A stretch of 5,940 bases of DNA. Origin: Methanosphaera sp. rholeuAM130 (GTDB lineage Archaea > Methanobacteriota > Methanobacteria > Methanobacteriales > Methanobacteriaceae). The notes under the pieces are model-generated. The model searched no databases. It saw only the letters and a list, made by a program, of their open reading frames with translations, and was not told the DNA's origin. Location of the stretch: positions 1-5,940 of the forward strand of contig MUZY01000232.1 of the NCBI GenBank assembly GCA_003266065.1, read 5' to 3'. This document shows positions 1 through 4,511 of this stretch, piece after piece. The number at the start of each line of letters is the position of its first letter. The first letter of the stretch is position 1. The translations under genes and the position numbers were made by a program.

Positions 1-512
1 TGGCATTAAAGCTTTGGAATCATGGATATCATGAAACTTATCTTTTGGCAACATTAGTTGAAGAGCCGGAGAAGGTTGGTTCTATTCAACTGGATGATTG
101 GGTTCATTCTTTCTATTCATGGGATTTGGTTGATCAGGCATGTATTAACCTTTTGAGGTTTATGCCGCAGGCTATTGACAATATTTTTGTTTGGTGTGAT
201 TCAGAGGAGGAATTTGTTAAAAGAACTGCGTTTAGTCTGATAGCTGTTCTAGCAGTTCATGAAAAGGATTCAAATTTTGACAAGTACTTTGATATAATTA
301 AAGAAGGTTCAAAGGATAATCGTAATTTTGTTAAAAAGTCTGTTAATTGGGCCTTAAGGCAAATTGGCAAATCTAATCTTGAAAATAACAAAAAAGCTAT
401 TGACCTTTCTTATGAAATCCTGGAAATGGATAACAAAGCGAGTCAGTGGGTTGCACGAGGTGCAATTCGTGAACTTGAAAGCGATAAAGTTAAGGAAAAA
501 CTTAAAAGTTAA
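1..512 (+). CDS. DNA alkylation repair protein, AlkD-like (5' end cut off by window edge)
   Basis: This is the C-terminal 169 residues of a HEAT-repeat DNA glycosylase of the AlkD/COG4912 type. The family removes alkylated bases such as 3-methyladenine and 7-methylguanine from DNA. The reading frame is open to the left edge (codons from position 3, starting ALKLWNHGYHE), so the TTG at 45 is internal and not the start. The motif SWDLVDQ matches the WDTVD segment of Bacillus cereus AlkD, with the Trp at 120-122 and the probable catalytic Asp at 132-134. NFVKKSVNWALRQIGK carries the conserved DNA-contacting Arg at 357-359. EEFVKRTAFSLIAVLAVHEK and the C-terminal ASQWVARGAIREL are also typical. 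About 50-70 N-terminal residues are probably missing. The product should be cytosolic. The next gene starts 42 nt downstream on the same strand. The family call is firm; substrate range cannot be read from the sequence. Confidence 0.9.
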   Translation, partial: ALKLWNHGYHETYLLATLVEEPEKVGSIQLDDWVHSFYSWDLVDQACINLLRFMPQAIDNIFVWCDSEEEFVKRTAFSLIAVLAVHEKDSNFDKYFDIIKEGSKDNRNFVKKSVNWALRQIGKSNLENNKKAIDLSYEILEMDNKASQWVARGAIRELESDKVKEKLKS

Positions 513-554
513 CTTTATTTGATTTCTTTTCCAATATATCATTAAGGTGATTTA

Positions 555-941
555 ATGGAAAGACAAAGTTATTATTTAATACTTTTATTAGTTGCTTTTT
601 GTATTTGCATCGGTGTTTTTCTCTATCAATATAACAATGATGTAGATACTTTCATTATCCTTAATGAAACCCAAGTAAAAGAAAATGGCACATTTTCTGG
701 AATGTTGATGGATGCTTATAGTCAGGGAGTTCCTAATAAGACAATCACAATGCACAAACCGGGCAATGGAAGTGGAACACTTGATGTAGTAACGGATGAA
801 AATGGGGAATTTACAGTTAAAAATGCGGAATATTTCTCTAATGCAGTTAATGAAAACTATTATGGGCATTTCACATTTTCAGGTGATGGAAAATATAAAG
901 GTTGCACATATGAAGGTAATGTTACAGTAGTAACTAAATAA
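555..941 (+). CDS. small membrane-anchored Ig-like (surface) protein
   Basis: This 128-aa protein has one hydrophobic segment at about residues 6-25 (YLILLLVAFCICIGVFLY), which would be a signal anchor or uncleaved signal peptide. A polar exterior domain of about 95 residues follows. That domain resembles the Ig-like or carboxypeptidase-regulatory-like folds of methanogen surface proteins: GTFSGMLMDAYSQGVPNKTITM, then TDENGEFTVKNAEY, then YYGHFTFSGDGKYKGCTYEGN. It carries several N-glycosylation sequons (NET, NGT, NKT, NGS, NVT). AGGTGA at 545-550 lies 4 nt before the ATG, a good methanogen ribosome binding site, so the start is well supported. No enzyme motif is visible. A surface or adhesion-related role is inferred from fold and location only. 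Immediately downstream is a truncated hydrolase remnant, so this gene may lie at a rearrangement junction. Confidence 0.75.
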   Translation: MERQSYYLILLLVAFCICIGVFLYQYNNDVDTFIILNETQVKENGTFSGMLMDAYSQGVPNKTITMHKPGNGSGTLDVVTDENGEFTVKNAEYFSNAVNENYYGHFTFSGDGKYKGCTYEGNVTVVTK

Positions 942-951
942 CGTTCATTGA

Positions 952-1226
952 ACTAGTCTGGCAGGCAATCTGGATACAAAAGACTATATGGTAAGACTAC
1001 TGTTTGGAGATGTAGATAACTTCCAAAAACTACAATATTTGTGGGAACACATGAAATATTCTATCAGGATATCGTAAACTTTTATAATAAGCTAAATAAT
1101 AAAGGTGTTGATGTTGAACTTAATGTCGGTGAAGAAATGTCTCATGTCTATCCTATTTATCCGTTAGTTCCCGAATCAAAAGAGGCATTCAATCATATTG
1201 TTGACGTGATTTTGGGTCAGGATTAG
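952..1226 (+). pseudogene. alpha/beta hydrolase (esterase/lipase) remnant, frameshifted and 5'-truncated
   Basis: Only the last 90 or so codons of an alpha/beta-hydrolase fold-3 (hormone-sensitive-lipase-like) enzyme remain. From 952 one frame reads AGNLDTKDYMVRLLFGDVDN, then the homology jumps to the next frame at about 1018-1020 and continues LPKTTIFVGTHEIFYQDI. The simplest reading is loss of one C (AACCTT to AACTT), which restores GDVDN-LPKTTIFVG. The second segment keeps GTHEIFYQD, where the triad acid usually sits, and the probable catalytic His in SHVYPIYP (codon 1143-1145). It ends normally with EAFNHIVDVILGQD and TAG. The N-terminal two thirds are absent, including the oxyanion HGGG and the nucleophile GxSxG. 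An upstream Trp codon (TGG at 958 minus one base) hints at a second 1-nt loss. The GTG at 1041 would give a 61-aa product without a nucleophile, so I call this a pseudogene. A sequencing error could explain the frameshift but not the missing 5' part. Confidence 0.75.
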
Positions 1227-1356
1227 GATTCATAACTAAGGGTAATTGAATTGTAAGGGGAGATATATTATTCGTTGTTGACGATACCGAGCCAATACCG
1301 GAATTTGAAGTGATAATTCGGTTTCCGGAATCATAAGTTCTTTAAATCAACCCTTC

Positions 1357-1375
1357 TTTTTTTCGTCTATTTTTT
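1357..1375 (+). terminator. oligo-T terminator of the rightward genes
   Basis: Two T runs on the + strand, T7 at 1357-1363 and T6 at 1370-1375, lie about 130 nt after the hydrolase remnant. Archaeal RNA polymerase terminates at such runs without needing a hairpin. An imperfect stem (ACCGGAATT at 1297-1305 with AATTCGGT at 1315-1322, one bulged G) lies upstream but is too far away to be part of a bacterial-type terminator. Confidence 0.5.
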
Positions 1376-1387
1376 GTCCCCATTTTC

Positions 1388-1424
1388 AAAAAAAGGTATA
1401 TTTGGATAAATATCAATATTTATC
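1388..1424 (-). terminator. hairpin plus oligo-T terminator of the DUF4013 gene
   Basis: GATAAATAT at 1405-1413 and ATATTTATC at 1416-1424 form a perfect 9-bp inverted repeat with a 2-nt centre, 11 nt past the stop codon of the leftward gene. A7 at 1388-1394 reads as T7 on the - strand just beyond it. Position and composition fit the 3' end of the leftward transcript. Confidence 0.5.
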
Positions 1425-1435
1425 ATTTATCCCCT

Positions 1436-2107
1436 TTAACTTAAGTTGTATATTGAAGCCACGGCTCTATTCTTGAATAGTGCATAGATTGGCACTATGA
1501 CTATTAGGAATATTATGTATACGATTGTAAGTACGAATATGAATATTGCCTGTAATGTACTGGAGGTGCTGCCTATTATGAGTATTATTCCCGTCAACAA
1601 TATCGTTACTCCTATTATTCCCAGTATTATCACGAGTGTTGCAATTATGAATTCAACATATGTCAATCCCACTGATTTTATTATATTGAATATTTTTGGG
1701 AAATTGAATCCTTCATTAAACAATCCTGAGTCTACCATACAGACACCGGCTATTTGTGAGAGGGAATAACTTATTATCGTCAATATTACTAACAGTATCG
1801 TCAAGTAGATGTAATCAATCTGATTGAGGTTAACTGCAATTGTGAGTATGATTATTTCCGGAAGGTAATATATTATTTTAAGTATCAATAGTTTCAATCC
1901 ATTCATGAAGGATTTAGCGTTTATCGTCATGTCCGGCAGCTTGTCTTTATTGTTTATCATACCTTTTAAACAATTTTCTATAATATGATAGGAATAGCTT
2001 TCAATTAGTACTAAGGGAAATATGAGTATGCCCAGGTAATATACTATTATTTGATTTCTATTTGTTCCCAAATAATCCAAAGCATCTTTTAAAATATCAA
2101 ATATCAT
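1436..2107 (-). CDS. DUF4013-type multi-pass membrane protein
   Basis: This is a very hydrophobic 223-aa protein with about five to six membrane segments, at roughly residues 19-37, 72-95, 97-120, 148-178 and 185-212. It resembles the DUF4013 family, common and often multi-copy in Methanobacteriales. Supporting features are the N-terminal IFDILKDALDYL, the segment CLKGMINNKDKLPDM, then FMNGLKLLILKIIYYLPEII, and a C-terminal YALFKNRAVASIY. The function of DUF4013 proteins is unknown and no catalytic or transport motif is visible. The ATG lies 3 nt after the stop of the small regulator gene, and GAGGAGAG at 2118-2125 inside that gene's end supplies the ribosome binding site. The two genes are therefore almost certainly translated from one mRNA. 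Pairs of a short Cro/CI regulator with a membrane protein are common in archaea and Firmicutes, so the regulator may control this gene; that is inference. Confidence 0.75.
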   Translation of the reverse strand: MIFDILKDALDYLGTNRNQIIVYYLGILIFPLVLIESYSYHIIENCLKGMINNKDKLPDMTINAKSFMNGLKLLILKIIYYLPEIIILTIAVNLNQIDYIYLTILLVILTIISYSLSQIAGVCMVDSGLFNEGFNFPKIFNIIKSVGLTYVEFIIATLVIILGIIGVTILLTGIILIIGSTSSTLQAIFIFVLTIVYIIFLIVIVPIYALFKNRAVASIYNLS

Positions 2108-2110
2108 AGT

Positions 2111-2320
2111 TTAATCACTCTCCTCATCTTCAAATAGGAATACTTCTTCAATATGTTTTTTGTTTAATAGTTTAGTTATCTTATAGGCTACAATCAGTGA
2201 TGGGTTATATTTTCCATTTTCGAGAGCATTGATGGTTTGTCTTGATACTCCAACTTCTTCGGCCAGATTTTTTTGGGTTATTCCCATCTCCTGTCGCAGA
2301 TATTTAATTTTCGTTTTCAT
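2111..2320 (-). CDS. small XRE/Cro-CI family HTH transcriptional regulator
   Basis: This 69-aa protein is a single helix-turn-helix domain of the YozG-like short XRE type. TQKNLAEEVG (about residues 15-24) is helix 2 and SRQTINALENGKYNPS (26-41) is the recognition helix with the classic following turn. The tail IEEVFLFEDEESD is acidic. It has no ligand or dimerisation domain beyond the HTH, so it probably acts as a dimeric DNA-binding repressor or autoregulator. The start is the only ATG available. AGGT at about 2329-2332 is a modest ribosome binding site. Its stop is 3 nt from the DUF4013 start. A TATA box at 2367-2378 suggests its own promoter, apart from the ABC genes upstream. Its targets are unknown. 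Candidates are its own promoter and the palindromic sites at 4135-4194. Confidence 0.9.
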   Translation of the reverse strand: MKTKIKYLRQEMGITQKNLAEEVGVSRQTINALENGKYNPSLIVAYKITKLLNKKHIEEVFLFEDEESD

Positions 2321-2366
2321 AGCTTAATACCTAAAGTGTCTCTTGATTACTATTTTTGTCTTTATG

Positions 2367-2378
2367 ATTATTTAATAG
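2367..2378 (-). promoter_or_regulatory. candidate TATA box for the HTH-DUF4013 unit
   Basis: On the - strand the sequence reads TATTAAATAATC about 50 nt before the HTH start codon. With initiation about 25 nt downstream, this gives a leader of roughly 20-30 nt. It lies directly after the terminator of the permease gene. The match to the archaeal TATA consensus is moderate. Confidence 0.4.
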
Positions 2379-2392
2379 GATTTGCTCAAAAT

Positions 2393-2399
2393 AAAAAAA
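2393..2399 (-). terminator. oligo-T terminator after the permease gene
   Basis: A7 on the + strand reads as T7 on the - strand, starting 2 nt beyond the TGA stop of the permease. It would end the ABC transcript before the HTH gene, though some read-through is possible because the genes run in the same direction. Confidence 0.45.
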
Positions 2400-2401
2400 T
2401 G

Positions 2402-3133
2402 TCATAGAGGAATATCATTTCTTCTAAAGTAAGCGTAGGATATTATTAATCCTGCTAGAAATGTTACTATAATAATCACATAAGATGCAGTATAGTTTGT
2501 CGTGTATTCCAGTATTTCTCCACTGGATATCAGGTATGGACAACTCCATGGGAAATAGATGCCATATTTGCTTGATGCTACAATCATGTTTGTAAATGTC
2601 AGTACTGCTCCACCTATCATTGCCGGAACAAGATTGCTTATGATTAATGTGATAAATACAAGTGGAGTGAATGTTAAATATAGCAGTATGTTGGTAAATA
2701 GCAGTTCCCTGAAGCTATCCAATACAACGTTCATGCCAAAACCTGTTGTTCCTGCCAGATAACCGAACATCACACCGGAAATGCATGTTATCACTGTTAT
2801 AAGAAGTATCCATAACAAAAACATGGCATACTTTGTCAGTATGAACATACCCCTTGACGTCGGTGCCGTCAGTATTGTTTTAAGTGTATGTTCATTGTAT
2901 TCTCTTCCGAAAAGGTAGGACATTATAATTGTAAATAGCAGTATCGCAAAGATTAGGCTCATGTACATGTTAACCAGACTTAAAAATGTTTGTAGGGATA
3001 TCGTTTCGGTGAATTCACCGAATTTTGCCGATAGGAATAACAGGAATGATGGAAAGATTGCTCCCAGCAGTGTTAATATGAATATCTTTGATCTTTTGAG
3101 TTTCATTAATTCTATCTGTATGAAATTATACAT
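2402..3133 (-). CDS. ABC-2 type permease, BcrB/lantibiotic-immunity-like
   Basis: This 243-aa integral membrane protein has six predicted helices, at about residues 17-35, 52-77, 97-125, 144-165, 167-190 and 215-236. That is the size and layout of BcrB/NatB-like ABC-2 permeases. The N-terminal YNFIQIELMKLKRSKIF is the typical cytoplasmic amphipathic entry segment. FGREYNEHTLKTILTAPTSRGMF (about residues 75-97) is the conserved loop after helix 2 that contacts the ATPase. The protein would form the membrane channel of an exporter with the ATPase encoded just upstream. Only 9 nt separate the ATPase stop from this ATG, and GAGGCGA at 3137-3143 serves as ribosome binding site. Relatives expel bacitracin, lantibiotics or other amphipathic peptides, or work in lipid-related stress. 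The substrate here cannot be told from sequence. No sensor kinase is adjacent. Confidence 0.85.
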   Translation of the reverse strand: MYNFIQIELMKLKRSKIFILTLLGAIFPSFLLFLSAKFGEFTETISLQTFLSLVNMYMSLIFAILLFTIIMSYLFGREYNEHTLKTILTAPTSRGMFILTKYAMFLLWILLITVITCISGVMFGYLAGTTGFGMNVVLDSFRELLFTNILLYLTFTPLVFITLIISNLVPAMIGGAVLTFTNMIVASSKYGIYFPWSCPYLISSGEILEYTTNYTASYVIIIVTFLAGLIISYAYFRRNDIPL

Positions 3134-3142
3134 CTTATCGCC

Positions 3143-4069
3143 TCATGCGGTTACTTCTATTTTGGGGTTAATTGTTCTTGTGAAATATTCTTCAAGATTT
3201 TCCTCACATAGTTTTATCTTTTGAACTTTTATCCCATTTTTCACAAATAATTCATTTATCTTATCTCTTAAATCCAGGTTGGAGTATAAGTGGATGGTGT
3301 TGGGCTGTTTTATTTTAAAATCAATGCCATTGGTCAATCCTATTTTTTCCAGGATAAGCGTTGACTTATTTAGATTGGATACTTCAAAGTCAACGCTTTT
3401 ATTTAATTGATTGTACAGTTCTTCTTTTGTCAGCTCCGTTATTAATTGTCCGTTATCCATCACTCCTATTACATCTGCCAAGTTTTCCATTTCACTGAGG
3501 ATGTGGCTGGATATGAGTATCGTTGTACCTTTTTCTTTTGATAATTTTTTGAGAAGTTGTCTTATCTCTTTTATTCCTATCGGATCGAGTCCGTTTATCG
3601 GCTCGTCAAGTATCAGCAAATCGGGTTTGTGTATAATTGCCGAGGCCAGTCCCAGTCTTTGTTTCATTCCCAGGGAATAGTCCTTGAATTTTTTGTCTTT
3701 GGCATCATCCAACGATACGGTTTTGAGTATATTATCTATGTTTTCTTTCGAGTAGTCTTCTCGTATTAATGATAATATCTTCAGGTTTTCTTCTGCAGTC
3801 AGGTTTTCATAGAATCCCGGCGTTTCGATTATTGATCCGATTCGTCGATATGTTCCTTTATTCGGTTTATCTGAGAATAACAATATTTCACCGCTTGTTT
3901 TTGATGCCAAATTCAGTAGCATACGCATGGTGGTTGTTTTTCCCGCCCCATTTTTTCCAATCAGTCCATAAATTTTTCCTTTTTCAACTTTCATGCTTAT
4001 ATTGTTTACGACCTTTTTGTCTTTGTATTTTTTTGTTAAGTTTTTTGTTTCAATAACATATTCAGTCAT
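3143..4069 (-). CDS. ABC transporter ATP-binding protein, BcrA/lantibiotic-immunity-like
   Basis: This 308-aa ATPase would power the ABC-2 permease encoded 9 nt downstream. Motifs in order are Walker A GKNGAGKTT (38-46), signature YSLGMKQRLG (131-140), Walker B LLILDEP (151-157), D-loop NGLD (159-162) and switch His SSH (187-189). The C-terminal extension of about 100 residues (to 308) is usual for BcrA relatives. The Q-loop position reads IGSIIETPGFYENLTAEENL, with Glu82 where most ABC ATPases have Gln. This E-loop is a known mark of lantibiotic/bacitracin-type exporters. I chose the ATG at 4069 because GGGAG lies 8 nt upstream and homologues begin at about MTEYVIETKNLTKKY. The in-frame ATG at 4096 would add nine unrelated residues and swallow the ribosome binding site. 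The upstream region has an unusual cluster of palindromes and a TATA box, which suggests that the operon is tightly regulated. Confidence 0.93.
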   Translation of the reverse strand: MTEYVIETKNLTKKYKDKKVVNNISMKVEKGKIYGLIGKNGAGKTTTMRMLLNLASKTSGEILLFSDKPNKGTYRRIGSIIETPGFYENLTAEENLKILSLIREDYSKENIDNILKTVSLDDAKDKKFKDYSLGMKQRLGLASAIIHKPDLLILDEPINGLDPIGIKEIRQLLKKLSKEKGTTILISSHILSEMENLADVIGVMDNGQLITELTKEELYNQLNKSVDFEVSNLNKSTLILEKIGLTNGIDFKIKQPNTIHLYSNLDLRDKINELFVKNGIKVQKIKLCEENLEEYFTRTINPKIEVTA

Positions 4070-4077
4070 AGAAATAA

Positions 4078-4082
4078 CTCCC
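4078..4082 (-). promoter_or_regulatory. ribosome binding site fixing the ATPase start
   Basis: GGGAG on the - strand lies 8 nt before the ATG at 4069 and inside the reading frame that would start at 4096. It therefore favours the shorter protein. Confidence 0.7.
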
Positions 4083-4106
4083 TTGGTTATTGTCATGATT
4101 TATATT

Positions 4107-4118
4107 ATTGTGCACAAT
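4107..4118. promoter_or_regulatory. 12-bp perfect palindrome in the ABC operon leader
   Basis: ATTGTGCACAAT is its own reverse complement. It lies 24 nt before the ribosome binding site and downstream of the predicted transcription start. It could be a DNA operator or an mRNA hairpin, but has no loop, which favours DNA binding. Its sequence differs from the ATGTAAA sites, so any protein binding it would probably be a different one. Confidence 0.35.
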
Positions 4119-4134
4119 TGTTTTTGATATCAAA

Positions 4135-4194
4135 ATGTAAAATATTTTTTACATATGTAAAGATTGTTTGACATCTTATATAAAGTTATGTAAA
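4135..4194. promoter_or_regulatory. candidate operator: four ATGTAAA sites around the ABC promoter
   Basis: ATGTAAA occurs at 4135-4141, 4155-4161 and 4188-4194, and its complement TTTACAT at 4148-4154. The middle two abut to form the perfect 14-bp palindrome TTTACATATGTAAA (4148-4161). The first two form a perfect 8-bp inverted repeat with a 4-nt centre (4135-4142 and 4147-4154). The 4188-4194 copy overlaps the BRE position next to the TATA box at 4175-4185. The palindrome covers the predicted start site of transcription. This layout fits repression by blocking TFB/TBP and RNA polymerase. The regulator is not identified. The XRE protein encoded downstream is one candidate; MarR- or PadR-type proteins encoded elsewhere are others. 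Confidence 0.55.
4175..4185 (-). promoter_or_regulatory. TATA box of the ABC transporter operon
   Basis: The - strand reads CTTTATATAAG, a strong archaeal TATA box. Transcription would start about 25 nt away, near 4152-4157, giving a leader of about 85 nt, which is long for an archaeal mRNA. The core is nearly symmetric, so it could also act on the + strand with a start near 4203-4207. Confidence 0.6.
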
Positions 4195-4231
4195 AAATTC
4201 ATGACATTCTTCCCTAGTGAAATTGAAAAAA

Positions 4232-4354
4232 ATGGATATTTTTTTGGCTTATATTCAATCAATATTAAAAAAGTGGATGTTATATGGGTATATTATTAGC
4301 AAAATGGCATATCGCCTGTTGAATAATAATTTATGGCGTTATTGTTTGGGATAA
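4232..4354 (+). CDS. doubtful 40-codon ORF divergent from the ABC operon
   Basis: An ATG-to-TAA frame of 40 codons (MDIFLAYIQSILKKW to LLNNNLWRYCLG) lies in the otherwise empty region. The product would be basic, aromatic-rich and amphipathic. The symmetric TATA box at 4175-4185 could drive it with a leader of about 25 nt, and a weak GTGA lies 11 nt before the ATG. I recognise no family, and chance is quite possible in AT-rich DNA. It is listed because promoter spacing and position are reasonable. Confidence 0.2.
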   Translation: MDIFLAYIQSILKKWMLYGYIISKMAYRLLNNNLWRYCLG

Positions 4355-4386
4355 TAATATTTAATGATGTGTTCTATCCAGATTCA

Positions 4387-4433
4387 TGTGGGTACACTTA
4401 TGTCTTGTGGGTACGTTTGTGTTTTGTGGGTAC
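4387..4433. repeat. three direct TGTGGGTAC repeats at exact 19-bp period
   Basis: TGTGGGTAC starts at 4387, 4406 and 4425, perfectly conserved, at exactly 19-bp steps. The 10-bp spacers are only partly alike (ACTTATGTCT and GTTTGTGTTT), and the sequence after the third copy diverges. The repeats lie between the adhesin gene terminator and the ABC promoter, about 200 bp upstream of the latter. The G-rich core stands out from the surrounding A+T. Similar spaced repeats serve as binding sites for oligomeric regulators or, in plasmids, as iterons. There is no replication gene here. Confidence 0.75.
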
Positions 4434-4487
4434 AATCACAGGTATGAAGTAATGAATATAATAATTTTTATTCTAATTGCAAATTCC

Positions 4488-4494
4488 AAAAAAA
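4488..4494 (-). terminator. oligo-T terminator of the adhesin-like gene
   Basis: A7 on the + strand reads as T7 on the - strand, 17 nt past the TAA stop of the adhesin-like gene. A further T-rich patch follows at about 4464-4469. No hairpin is needed for an archaeal terminator and none is evident. Confidence 0.5.
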
Positions 4495-4511
4495 GTTTTA
4501 AAGGGGGTTTA

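Larger units (their letters stand above)
4097..4511. other. 415-bp intergenic control region
   Basis: This stretch separates the 3' end of the adhesin-like gene from the ABC operon; both genes run leftward. From right to left it holds an oligo-T terminator, three 19-bp-spaced TGTGGGTAC repeats, an AT-rich stretch with a doubtful 40-codon + strand ORF, a TATA box flanked by four ATGTAAA sites, and a 12-bp palindrome in the leader. No tRNA or known structured RNA is recognisable. It is the only long non-coding stretch in the window. Confidence 0.6.

Noticed and set aside
45..47. TTG at 45 as a true start of the AlkD-like gene
   Set aside because: The frame is open and homologous to the family back to position 3, so the gene simply enters from outside the window.
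588..869. 93-codon - strand ORF opposite the Ig-like protein
   Set aside because: The + strand gene has a well-placed ribosome binding site, a signal anchor and family-like sequence; the antisense frame has none.
1297..1322. Imperfect hairpin ACCGGAATT/AATTCGGT as a bacterial intrinsic terminator
   Set aside because: The stem has a bulge and the T run starts 35 nt later. Archaeal oligo-T termination explains the region without it.
3411..4056. Three long + strand ORFs opposite the ABC ATPase
   Set aside because: They are antisense to a gene with all ABC motifs intact and show no domain of their own.
4070..4096. Upstream ATG at 4096 as start of the ABC ATPase
   Set aside because: It would add MTITKGVIS, which has no counterpart in the family, and would place the good GGGAG site inside the gene. 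The ATG at 4069 has correct spacing.
4387..4433. The 19-bp repeats as a CRISPR array
   Set aside because: The conserved part is only 9 bp, spacers are 10 bp, and no cas genes are present.
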